Under the pieces are notes generated by a model. The model saw only the letters and a list, made by a program, of their open reading frames with translations. It did not search any database and had not been told where the DNA came from. Below, piece after piece: positions 1 through 4,768 of a DNA stretch of 6,404 nucleotides. The position numbers and the translations under genes are program-made. How positions within the stretch are numbered: the first letter of the stretch is position 1; each line of letters begins with the position of its first letter. The stretch comes from Actinomycetota bacterium (GTDB taxonomy: Bacteria > Actinomycetota > Thermoleophilia > Gaiellales > Gaiellaceae), in NCBI GenBank assembly GCA_003162235.1, contig PMMN01000027.1, positions 2,440-8,843 on the forward strand, given 5' to 3'.

Positions 1-426
1 GCTCGTTGCGTTGGATAACGCGCTTGCCGATCCTTGCGTGTTGCTCGCCGTCACGCGAGTGCGGATGCGTAAGCCGACGTCGGCCGTAAGCACCTCGTAT
101 GTGCTCTTGGTCTCGTTCGGGATCACGCCGCAGTTCGAACTGATCGCCGCCGCCGCGGCATCGGCTGGGCAGCGGAGCCAGCGGTACTCGATCGTCGTAG
201 GCGAGTCCGACCAGGTGCCTTTCGTAGTGGTCAGTGTTTTGTGCACGACCGGCGTTCCCAGGATGCTTGGCAATGCGGTGTTCGTCGGGACCGCCTGCGA
301 CTGCGCCGAGCCGGCAACGGGGAGCAGCAGTGCGGCCGCCAGCGCAACGGCCGCAGCCAGCGGCAATGCGAGCCGCAGCGCGCGGTGAGCGCGCATGCCT
401 TTTCGGTTGGAGTAGATGCGTCGCAT
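1..426 (-). CDS. Secreted Ig-like repeat surface protein (partial, C-terminus outside window)
   Basis: The reading frame is open from an ATG at 426 to the window edge, giving 142 residues with no stop, so the C-terminus is missing. Residues 1-18 are Arg/Lys-rich, about 19-38 form a hydrophobic Ala/Leu segment, and GSA/SQA sites near 39-45 fit signal peptidase I cleavage. The mature part starts with NTALPSILGTP, continues with GTW, then YRWLRC and STYEVLTADVG, and ends RVTASNTQGSASA. This is the Ig/fibronectin-like repeat often found in tandem in Thermoleophilia extracellular proteins. Cys86 and Cys99 probably form a disulfide inside the repeat. An AAGGAAG Shine-Dalgarno sequence (432-438) supports this start over Met11. 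The likely role is a cell-surface or exported adhesion-type protein; the specific ligand or activity cannot be read. Only one repeat is visible, so the full length is unknown. Confidence 0.8.
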   Translation of the reverse strand, partial: MRRIYSNRKGMRAHRALRLALPLAAAVALAAALLLPVAGSAQSQAVPTNTALPSILGTPVVHKTLTTTKGTWSDSPTTIEYRWLRCPADAAAAAISSNCGVIPNETKSTYEVLTADVGLRIRTRVTASNTQGSASALSNATS

Positions 427-732
427 AGCGTCTTCCTTTCGTCGGAGATCATCGCGACCTGACCGCATTCTGGTCCACCTTCTATGACGTTGGCCCACCT
501 TCTTCGATAGTAAGAGCCGGTTCCCGCGTGAATGCCGGGGGTGCTTAATCGGCAAGCGGCGCTTCGTTTGGTACCGGAGCGATGCGACCGACGGCAGTCG
601 CGCACCCGTCCTGCTCATCTAGGTCTCGTGGCATGGGCTGGACCCGGGTCGCAGTTCGAGCCGAGAGCGTCGTTAGGGCGAAGGGAACAGCACATAGGCG
701 ACCGCGCCGAGACTGGTGCCGGAGTTGGTCAG
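427..732. other. Non-coding stretch between the surface-protein gene and the IS remnant
   Basis: No convincing gene was found in these roughly 300 bases. The part next to 426 is the leader of the minus-strand surface-protein gene, with its ribosome binding site and a direct repeat. The part at 673-732 reads on the minus strand as a 19-codon tail ending in a TAA at 673-675, which stops exactly beside the IS left end. It could be the end of a gene lost to the IS event, but I do not recognise it. A 10-bp palindrome GACCCGGGTC lies near 642-651. No U-rich terminator was seen. Confidence 0.5.
471..503. repeat. Pair of 13-bp direct repeats at 20-bp spacing
   Basis: TGGTCCACCTTCT at 471-483 recurs as TGGCCCACCTTCT at 491-503 with one mismatch. 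The repeat starts are 20 bp apart, about two helical turns, so the copies face the same side of the DNA. They lie 45-77 bp upstream of the surface-protein start codon, where an operator for that gene could sit. Another reading is the repeated transposase-binding end of an IS21-type element, which also has TGGCCCAC-like short repeats; no IstA or IstB coding trace is visible nearby. The function is not decided by the sequence. Confidence 0.45.
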
Positions 733-886
733 TGAGCCATCCTGGCTATCCCGGGTTTGACGGAGACTCCAAACGTAGGACGCTCTCCTGCGGAGAGGAG
801 ATGCTCCGTCGATGCCACGACCTGGGAAATACCCGGAGGAGCTGCTCGAGCGCGGCGTGCGGCTGGTATTCGAGTCCGGCCGCCCG
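733..886 (+). mobile_element. Left-end remnant of an IS3-family insertion sequence
   Basis: A TGAGCC start at 733 leads into CCCGGGTTTGACGGAGAC (750-767), which resembles the left terminal region of actinobacterial IS3-family elements. It is followed by a Shine-Dalgarno-like GGAGAGGAG (792-800) and the first 25 codons of an OrfA-type transposase. The match stops abruptly at about 886, where the antisense zinc-ribbon gene begins. There is no OrfB and no right inverted repeat in the window. About 80 bp between terminus and transposase start is normal for the family. The exact left boundary is an estimate because no partner end is available for comparison. Confidence 0.6.
812..886 (+). pseudogene. 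IS3-family OrfA transposase, N-terminal fragment
   Basis: Only the first 25 residues survive: MPRPGKYPEELLERGVRL followed by VFESGRP. This is the typical start of the helix-turn-helix OrfA protein of IS3/IS911-type transposases, which normally continues into a DNA-binding helix and a leucine zipper over about 100 residues. After Pro25 the frame runs into the antisense zinc-ribbon sequence and reads as Arg-rich nonsense. The start has a GGAGAGGAG ribosome binding site 11 bases upstream. It cannot encode an active transposase. The family assignment rests on recognition of the N-terminal motif; the subgroup cannot be decided. Confidence 0.7.
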
Positions 887-1043
887 GGTCTACTCCGCAG
901 TCGCCGCAGGACTCGTCGGTGGGCTCGCCTTCGAGCGCGTCCCAACGAATGCGCTTATAGCGCCCGTCAACAAGCTCCGCGTAGCGCTCCGTGCAGGAGG
1001 AGGCGGTGAGCATCTCCCGGTTGCAGACGGCGCAGACAGCCAT
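879..1043 (-). pseudogene. Small zinc-ribbon protein, C-terminus lost to the IS event
   Basis: The ATG at 1043 opens MAVCAVCNREMLTASSC and continues to SCGDCGVDPGG, residues 1-55. The cysteines C4, C7, C17, C46 and C49 form a zinc-ribbon pattern. Intact actinobacterial relatives of about 65-80 residues normally continue with a HHxGCDxExCPxCGGQ segment. Here the sequence after Gly55 is the reverse complement of the transposase fragment; the frame stays open to 729 but no longer encodes the family sequence. The final zinc-binding cysteines are therefore missing. The two homologies share about 8 bp at the junction (879-886). No Shine-Dalgarno sequence precedes the ATG; a TACGAT box six bases upstream suggests a leaderless start. 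The role of the family is unknown to me beyond probable metal binding. Confidence 0.6.
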
Positions 1044-1058
1044 ACGGAGATCGTAGTT
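1031..1058. repeat. Copy A of a duplicated zinc-ribbon start region
   Basis: These 28 bases match 1619-1646 at 25 positions, at an offset of 588 bp. Differences fall at 1038, 1043 and 1055. The match spans the first codons of the zinc-ribbon gene and its immediate upstream sequence, including the shared block ACGATCTCCGT (minus strand). Conservation in the untranslated side suggests either a recent duplication or a preserved control site. Confidence 0.55.
1050..1055 (-). promoter_or_regulatory. Possible -10 box of a leaderless zinc-ribbon transcript
   Basis: On the minus strand TACGAT is followed by CTCCGT and then directly by the ATG at 1043. A -10 hexamer at this distance would place transcription start on or next to the A of the ATG, the arrangement of leaderless genes common in actinobacteria. 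No Shine-Dalgarno sequence is present. The -35 region is weak (AACGGC or CAACGG at a plausible distance), so this is a suggestion only. Confidence 0.3.
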
Positions 1059-1062
1059 CCCG

Positions 1063-1128
1063 AAGGGGAAAGCCGTTGCTGGACTCGAACCAGGCGCGTC
1101 TCGCGTCTCTGGCCGGCGGCTTCCCTTG
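1063..1128 (-). terminator. Branched stem-loop downstream of the cupin gene
   Basis: On the minus strand AAGGGAAGCCG (within 1117-1128) pairs with CGGCTTTCCCCTT (1063-1075), giving 11 base pairs with two single-base bulges. The enclosed segment contains a second hairpin, CTGG-TTCGAGT-CCAG (1079-1093), whose loop is a canonical tRNA T-loop. It begins about 14 bases after the cupin stop codon, a normal terminator position, but no U-tract follows. The 3' arm can instead pair with GGGAA (1057-1061) as TTCCC-CTTC-GGGAA, so two exclusive folds are possible upstream of the zinc-ribbon ATG. Confidence 0.35.
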
Positions 1129-1142
1129 TCCCCAACCTGTGC

Positions 1143-1514
1143 TCAGGCAGCCTTCTTCGCGTAGTTGCTCACTCCGTACCAGTCGACGACGACGACCGGC
1201 TCCTCACCGAGGACCCAGGCGTCGTGGCCGCTCGGAAGCGAGGTGATGTCTCCCGCTTCGGCGATCATCTCCGTTCCGTCGTCCATCCGGATCGCCAGCC
1301 GCCCGCTGACGTGGTATTGGAAGTGCGGCGCCTCGCAGCTCTCGGTACCGGCGATCGGCTTCACGTCGTTCGACCAGCGCCAGCCGGGCTCGAGGACCAA
1401 TCGCCCCACCTCGCTCGCGCCGACGTTGAGGATCTCCGCTCGCCCGTGCGGGAACTCGCGGATCTCGTCGGGCATCTCAAAGCTCTTGTGCTCGGTTTTC
1501 TGTGCCACTGCCAT
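1143..1514 (-). CDS. Single-domain cupin protein
   Basis: A small beta-barrel protein of 123 residues with one conserved cupin domain. Cupin motif 1 is represented by PHFQYHVSGRLAIRMDDG (about 63-80), with His64 and His68 as candidate metal ligands. Motif 2 is AGDITSLPSGHDAW (about 87-100), with the expected Gly-x5-Pro-x-Gly-His pattern. The C-terminal half, GHDAWVLGEEPVVVVDWYG, is typical of small actinobacterial cupins of unknown substrate that are often linked to regulatory or signalling genes. No signal peptide or membrane segment is present, so it should be cytoplasmic. The start is supported by GGAAGGGGAAAG, with AGGGGA six bases upstream of the ATG. It lies between the two zinc-ribbon copies. 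The substrate and any enzymatic activity cannot be inferred; sensing or binding a small molecule is equally possible. Confidence 0.85.
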   Translation of the reverse strand: MAVAQKTEHKSFEMPDEIREFPHGRAEILNVGASEVGRLVLEPGWRWSNDVKPIAGTESCEAPHFQYHVSGRLAIRMDDGTEMIAEAGDITSLPSGHDAWVLGEEPVVVVDWYGVSNYAKKAA

Positions 1515-1568
1515 CGTCTTTCCCCTTCCGTCTCTCGAAGAAAGACCTTCTTGCCCGGGCGGGAAAAC

Positions 1569-1631
1569 CTAAACGGCGCGGCACCTAAGGGCTATCGGCA
1601 TCTCGTGCCCACAGAGGCCGCAGACCGCCAG
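1569..1631 (-). pseudogene. Degenerate 20-codon copy of the zinc-ribbon gene
   Basis: The sequence reads (CTG)AVCGLCGHEMPIALRCRAV and then TAG at 1569-1571. It aligns with MAVCAVCNREMLTASSC of the copy at 1043: the CxxC, the Glu-Met pair and the third cysteine are in register. The ATG has become CTG, and the frame ends after the third cysteine, so the second half of the zinc ribbon is absent. The frame continues, past the TAG, in register with the cupin ATG at 1514. It is most simply a dead duplicate; a CTG-started mini-protein is possible but has no ribosome binding site to support it. Confidence 0.45.
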
Positions 1632-1646
1632 ACGGAGATCGTGGTT
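1619..1646. repeat. Copy B of the duplicated zinc-ribbon start region
   Basis: This is the partner of 1031-1058, with 25 of 28 bases identical. One of the three differences turns the ATG into CTG, and another changes the possible -10 box from TACGAT to CACGAT. Both copies follow a hairpin that lies just behind an upstream minus-strand gene (amt here, the cupin gene for copy A). Confidence 0.55.
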
Positions 1647-1658
1647 ACGGGAGGGGAG

Positions 1659-1694
1659 AATCGCCGCGCCCGCCCGGGAACGGACGCGGCGACT
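1659..1694 (-). terminator. 13-bp hairpin downstream of amt
   Basis: On the minus strand AGTCGCCGCGTCC (1682-1694) pairs with GGGCGCGGCGATT (1659-1671) around the ten-base loop GTTCCCGGGC. All 13 pairs form, two of them G-U. It begins about 36 bases after the amt stop codon and is GC-rich, as expected for a terminator in a high-GC genome, but a clear U-tract is missing. It is the strongest simple hairpin noticed in the window and probably ends the glnK-amt message or protects its 3' end. Confidence 0.5.
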
Positions 1695-1730
1695 CCTCGG
1701 TTCCTCAACTCATTTCGTCTCGGGGAAGCC

Positions 1731-3056
1731 TTACTTGGCACTGCCCTCGTACTCGAGATCGAAGGCGTGCTCCGGGCGGATCAGGATGGCGCCCTCGCCT
1801 CGCGTGTACGCCTCTTCTCCGTGCTGGCCGACGTCGAGACCCTTGCCTTCGTCGCGCTCGTGAACGCGGATCCGCATCACCAGCCCCATCAGCTTGAGCA
1901 AGATGAACGTCCCGCAGAACGCATACACCGGCGCTGCCCCCGCCGCGATAGCCTGGCGGCCGAGCTGAATCGGCGATCCGAACAGCAATCCGTTCCCGGT
2001 CAGGTTCCAGCTCGCCTGGGCAAAGAAGCCAATGAAGAGGATCCCGGTGAAGCCGGCGAGGCCGTGCGCCGCCAGTACGTCGAGCGTCTCGTCCAGCCGA
2101 GTGCGCGGCCGCCAGACGATCAGCGCATAGGACGGGATCGCCGCCAGCCCGCCCAGCAATATCGCGCTCATCGGACTGATGAAACCGGCCGCCGGCGTGA
2201 TCCCGACCGCCCCGACCACGATCGCCGTCGCCGCTCCGATCGCGGTTGCCTTGCGCCCGCGCAGGTAGTCGATCAGCATCCAGACTCCGAGCGTGGTCGC
2301 CGGAGCCAGGAGCGTGTTGGTGAAGGCGAGCGGCGCCTGCTTACCGGTCGTGAGCGCACTGCCGGCGTTGAAGCCGAACCAGCCGAACCAGAGCAGGCTG
2401 GCGCCGAGCAGCGCGTAGACGCCGTTGTGCGGCAGAATCGCCTGCCGGCCGAAGTCCTTGCGCGCCCCCACCACCAGCGCCGCCGCCAGGGCCGAGAAGC
2501 CCGAAGCCATCTCGACCGGCACGCCGCCGGCAAAGTCCATCACGTGGCGATGAGCGAGCCAGCCGTTCGATGACCAGACCCAGTGCGCCATCGGCGCGTA
2601 GATCAGGCAGGCCCACAGCGCCGCGAAAACGAGGTAGGAGCCGAAACGCATGCGCTCGACCACGGCGCCCGAGATCAGGGCCGCGGTGATGATGCAAAAC
2701 GAGGCCTGAAAGCAGACGAAGACCAGTTCCGGAATCGCCAGGCCCGTGCGCGGCCCGTTGGTCACGTGCCTGAGGAAAACGTTGTGCAGGTCGCCGATGA
2801 AGCCGTTGCCCTTGTCGAAGGCCAGCGAGTAGGCGATCACGACCCAGGTGACGCTGACCACGGCCATCGCGCCCAGGCTCATCATGAAGGTGTTGAGGGC
2901 GTTCTTCGAGCGCACCAGCCCGGCGTAGAAGAGCCCGAGCGCCGGCGTCATCATCAATACCAGCGCCGTTGCGACCATCATCCACGCGGTGTCGCCGCTG
3001 TCGATGCCGTTCTTGACCGCCCCGAGCGGAATTGGAAAAGAGATGAGATCGTGCAT
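1731..3056 (-). CDS. amt: Ammonium transporter Amt with Glu at the first twin-His site
   Basis: A 441-residue integral membrane protein of the Amt/Mep/Rh family, which conducts ammonium across the cytoplasmic membrane as a trimer. The N-terminal signature DTAWMMVATALVLMMTP (22-38) with GLFYAGLVRSKN, the YAPMAHWVW block (153-161), DFAGG (174-178), WFGFNAGSA (226-234) and AAHGLAGFTG (329-338) are all present. The usual eleven hydrophobic helices can be followed, and a charged tail of about 45 residues forms the cytoplasmic end that PII proteins contact. In E. coli AmtB the pore carries two histidines, His168 and His318. Here the first is Glu182 (in GGVPVEMASG) while the second is kept as His331. 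Glu at this site is known in fungal Mep1/Mep3-type transporters. The gene begins 14 bp after glnK, with GGTGA seven bases before the ATG, so the two are almost surely co-transcribed. Confidence 0.96.
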   Translation of the reverse strand: MHDLISFPIPLGAVKNGIDSGDTAWMMVATALVLMMTPALGLFYAGLVRSKNALNTFMMSLGAMAVVSVTWVVIAYSLAFDKGNGFIGDLHNVFLRHVTNGPRTGLAIPELVFVCFQASFCIITAALISGAVVERMRFGSYLVFAALWACLIYAPMAHWVWSSNGWLAHRHVMDFAGGVPVEMASGFSALAAALVVGARKDFGRQAILPHNGVYALLGASLLWFGWFGFNAGSALTTGKQAPLAFTNTLLAPATTLGVWMLIDYLRGRKATAIGAATAIVVGAVGITPAAGFISPMSAILLGGLAAIPSYALIVWRPRTRLDETLDVLAAHGLAGFTGILFIGFFAQASWNLTGNGLLFGSPIQLGRQAIAAGAAPVYAFCGTFILLKLMGLVMRIRVHERDEGKGLDVGQHGEEAYTRGEGAILIRPEHAFDLEYEGSAK

Positions 3057-3070
3057 AGTCTCGTCACCGC

Positions 3071-3421
3071 CTAGAGCACGGGTGTGACCGCGGCGGTGTC
3101 CTCCTCTCCGGTGCGAATACGGAAGACCTTCTCGACCGGGACGACGAAGATCTTCCCGTCACCGACCTCGCCGGTGCAGCCCGCCTTGCAGATCGCGTTC
3201 ACGGTCGGCTCGACGAAGTTGTCTGAGACTCCCACCTCGAAGCGCACTTTTTCGTACAGCTCCATCTTCACGACAGTGCCGCGGTAGGTCTCGACTTGGT
3301 CGGTCTCACCACCGTGCCCCTGGATCCTGCTCACCGAGAGGCCGCGTACCTCGGCGCGATAGAGCGCCTCGAGTACGTCGTTTGCCTTCTCGGGACGAAC
3401 GATCCCGATTACGAGCTTCAT
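3071..3421 (-). CDS. glnK: PII nitrogen-regulatory protein (GlnK-type) without the modifiable Tyr51
   Basis: A 116-residue PII protein that reports nitrogen and energy status by binding ATP/ADP and 2-oxoglutarate and, next to amt, is expected to plug the channel when ammonium is plentiful. The C-terminal PII signature TGEVGDGKIFVVPV (83-96) is intact, with Lys90 and Arg101/Arg103 kept for nucleotide binding. The T-loop is unusual. The canonical Tyr-Arg-Gly-Ala-Glu-Tyr51 block reads YRGTVV (46-51), so the uridylylated or adenylylated tyrosine is Val51, and Gln39, which helps bind Mg-ATP/2-oxoglutarate, is Glu39 in GHGGETD. Lys58 remains. The protein therefore probably works by ligand binding alone. 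The start is supported by GGGGAG (3429-3434), seven bases upstream. A similar GHGGE-type T-loop occurs in some other PII proteins, so this may be a subfamily trait. Confidence 0.95.
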   Translation of the reverse strand: MKLVIGIVRPEKANDVLEALYRAEVRGLSVSRIQGHGGETDQVETYRGTVVKMELYEKVRFEVGVSDNFVEPTVNAICKAGCTGEVGDGKIFVVPVEKVFRIRTGEEDTAAVTPVL

Positions 3422-3428
3422 CTTTCAA

Positions 3429-3434
3429 CTCCCC
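3429..3434 (-). promoter_or_regulatory. Ribosome binding site of glnK
   Basis: GGGGAG on the minus strand stands seven bases before the glnK ATG. The 215-bp gap up to the SRPBCC gene contains an AT-richer tract with GTTTTTATCGG (about 3446-3456) that may carry the promoter of the glnK-amt pair, but no good -35/-10 pair stands out. A GlnR- or NtrC-type operator could not be recognised. Confidence 0.6.
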
Positions 3435-3636
3435 ATCCTGTAAATGCCGATAAAAACGCGAGCGAAAAGCCCCAGACGAGACAAGCACCCAGATGAGCGA
3501 GTTGCCCCCGCGGCCTCTCTCCAAGCCGGATCATCCGTGGATGAGCCCTTCGAGTCAGCCGCCCCAGAGGGGACGCCGCACGATACCAAGCCCGCTCGTT
3601 CGACGTGAGCAGGTCCCGGTCTCGATGGGCGTCGCG

Positions 3637-4122
3637 TCAGCGCAGGTGCTTGCGCTCGCCGGTCGCCAGGAAGTGGTTGACGGCCTCTTCCCAGTCGCGC
3701 AGGTCGTGGCCGAACATCAGCTCGAGCGCCTCTCTGTTCAGCGAGTTGCCGTGGTCGGTGAGACCGAGGTAGGTGTAGGTGATCTCGGCTCGCGTCTTCT
3801 CGCCGGGAACCGACTCCTCGCAGACGACCTCGATCCACCAGACGCGACCGTGAGCGAAAACGGTGTACTCGATGAAGCTGTCCCCGACCGAGTAGGCCGA
3901 GACGATCCAGACGTCTTCGGGCTCCTCCTGGCCGGAGTGCGACTGGGTGGTGAAGACCATCCGCTCCTGGACGAGATCGCCGAGCGGGTCGATCGGCTGC
4001 GGATCCCAACCGTCCGCCCAGTCCTTCTCCCTGATCGGGCCGAAGAGCGCAAACGCCTCCTCGAGCGGTGCGTTGACCGTGATCGTCGCCGTGCGGCTGA
4101 TGCGTTTCGGCTCGAAGCTCAT
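3637..4122 (-). CDS. SRPBCC-fold (START-like) protein
   Basis: A 161-residue soluble protein of the SRPBCC superfamily, which folds around a deep hydrophobic pocket and includes polyketide cyclases, Hsp90 activators and lipid binders. The N-terminal strand RISRTATITVNAPLEEAFALF is followed by the W-x2-GWDP block (WADGWDPQPI). A later FIEYTVFAHGRVWWIEV segment and the ITYTYLGLTDHGN block lead to a C-terminal amphipathic helix (LRDWEEAVNHFLATGE), all as expected. I chose the ATG at 4122 because GGGAGG (4130-4135) lies seven bases upstream. A GTG at 4137, five codons earlier, overlaps that ribosome binding site and is less likely. No signal peptide or membrane segment is seen. It precedes glnK by 215 bp, so it is probably not in that operon. 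Ligand or reaction cannot be predicted. Confidence 0.85.
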   Translation of the reverse strand: MSFEPKRISRTATITVNAPLEEAFALFGPIREKDWADGWDPQPIDPLGDLVQERMVFTTQSHSGQEEPEDVWIVSAYSVGDSFIEYTVFAHGRVWWIEVVCEESVPGEKTRAEITYTYLGLTDHGNSLNREALELMFGHDLRDWEEAVNHFLATGERKHLR

Positions 4123-4234
4123 TCCCCGACCTCCCACGAAGGTGACAGGTGAACGATATTCCCGGAAAGACCGACCGTCATACGGGTGAGACGCTAAACA
4201 GCTGGCTAGAAACTCGCTCGATCTACCTATGCGA

Positions 4235-4657
4235 CTAGCAGATCGGCTGTCTCGCGGAGACGGGCTGGGCGGCGGGGCCCTGCTGGGCGACGTACCAGCC
4301 GCCGTCCTCGACCTGGGCGCAGAAGCTCGTAGTGCTCGCAGCGGTGATCGTGAGCGTCCCGGAGATCTTCCCGTTGAGCTCGACGTCGTAGTCGCGAGCC
4401 AGCACCGCCGGAGCCATCCCGACGTAGCCCGAGTTCTCGATTCTGTAGGCGTTGAAGACCGTGCTCAGAGCCCCGAGCTGGGCCTGCGCCGCAGTTCTGC
4501 TCGCGCTCTGGGCCGCGGCGCGAGCGTGCGCCGCTCCGAACCAGACCACCGCTACCAGGAGCGCGAGGACAACCATCGCCTCGACCACTGCGTTCGGAGA
4601 CTGGGGTAGGACTCTCCAGAAGCGGGGCGTCTCGACTGTAACGGGCGCCGTGGTCAT
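4235..4657 (-). CDS. Pilin-like membrane-anchored protein with a degenerate prepilin site
   Basis: A 140-residue protein with a short basic N-terminus and one hydrophobic helix (about 22-43). The segment SPNAVVEAMVVLALL resembles a type IV prepilin: Asn22 would be residue +1 and Glu26 is the conserved +5 glutamate, but the -1 glycine needed by prepilin peptidase is Pro21. After the helix come an Ala/Gln-rich stretch (46-60), typical of pilin alpha-1, and LSTVFNAYRIENSGYVG, as in small pseudopilins. Cys113 and Cys140 could close a C-terminal disulfide loop. The ATG at 4657 lacks a clear Shine-Dalgarno sequence. It follows hdrC by 111 bp and is not obviously part of that operon. It could be a minor pseudopilin or a plain anchored protein that kept the fold but lost processing; the first is favoured only weakly. 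Confidence 0.7.
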   Translation of the reverse strand: MTTAPVTVETPRFWRVLPQSPNAVVEAMVVLALLVAVVWFGAAHARAAAQSASRTAAQAQLGALSTVFNAYRIENSGYVGMAPAVLARDYDVELNGKISGTLTITAASTTSFCAQVEDGGWYVAQQGPAAQPVSARQPIC

Positions 4658-4768
4658 ACCGTCGTCATCGCCGCGCCGTCGCCCTTCGCAATACGCAAAA
4701 CCGGGGTAGCTGCCTCACCGTCCCGTGGGCCCTGATCACCCGCCGAGCGGCGTCTCGTAACCCGCCGA
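4658..4768. other. Gap between hdrC and the pilin-like gene
   Basis: These 111 bases hold no gene. On the minus strand a short CGCCG-CT-CGGCG inverted repeat follows the hdrC stop, but the loop is too tight and there is no U-tract, so I do not call a terminator. An AT-richer patch GGTTTTGCGTATTGCG (about 4687-4702) lies some 30-45 bases before the pilin-like ATG and could hold a promoter for that gene; this is weak. Confidence 0.3.

Noticed and set aside
231..605. A 124-codon minus-strand frame overlapping the surface-protein gene
   Set aside because: It is Arg/Cys-rich and out of frame with the secreted Ig-like protein, which has a signal peptide, a ribosome binding site and family repeats.
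1066..1140. A complete tRNA gene on the minus strand
   Set aside because: Only a T-arm and a partial acceptor-like stem are visible; the D-arm, the anticodon arm and the CCA-ready end are missing.
582..2573. A 663-codon plus-strand open frame
   Set aside because: It runs antisense across the IS remnant, zinc-ribbon, cupin and most of amt. Its translation is Arg/Pro/Asp-rich with no recognisable domain, as expected opposite GC-rich genes, while the minus-strand amt and cupin proteins are clear family members.
2341..2985. A 214-codon minus-strand frame inside amt
   Set aside because: Same strand, different frame from amt; Arg/Gly/Ala-rich with no hydrophobic helices or motifs.
3544..3600. Terminator between the SRPBCC gene and glnK
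   Set aside because: The CCCC-TCT-GGGG hairpin has only four pairs and no U-tract.
3493..4152. A 219-codon plus-strand frame opposite the SRPBCC gene
   Set aside because: Low-complexity Arg/Leu/Val composition and no family motif; the minus-strand SRPBCC protein has a good ribosome binding site and conserved blocks.
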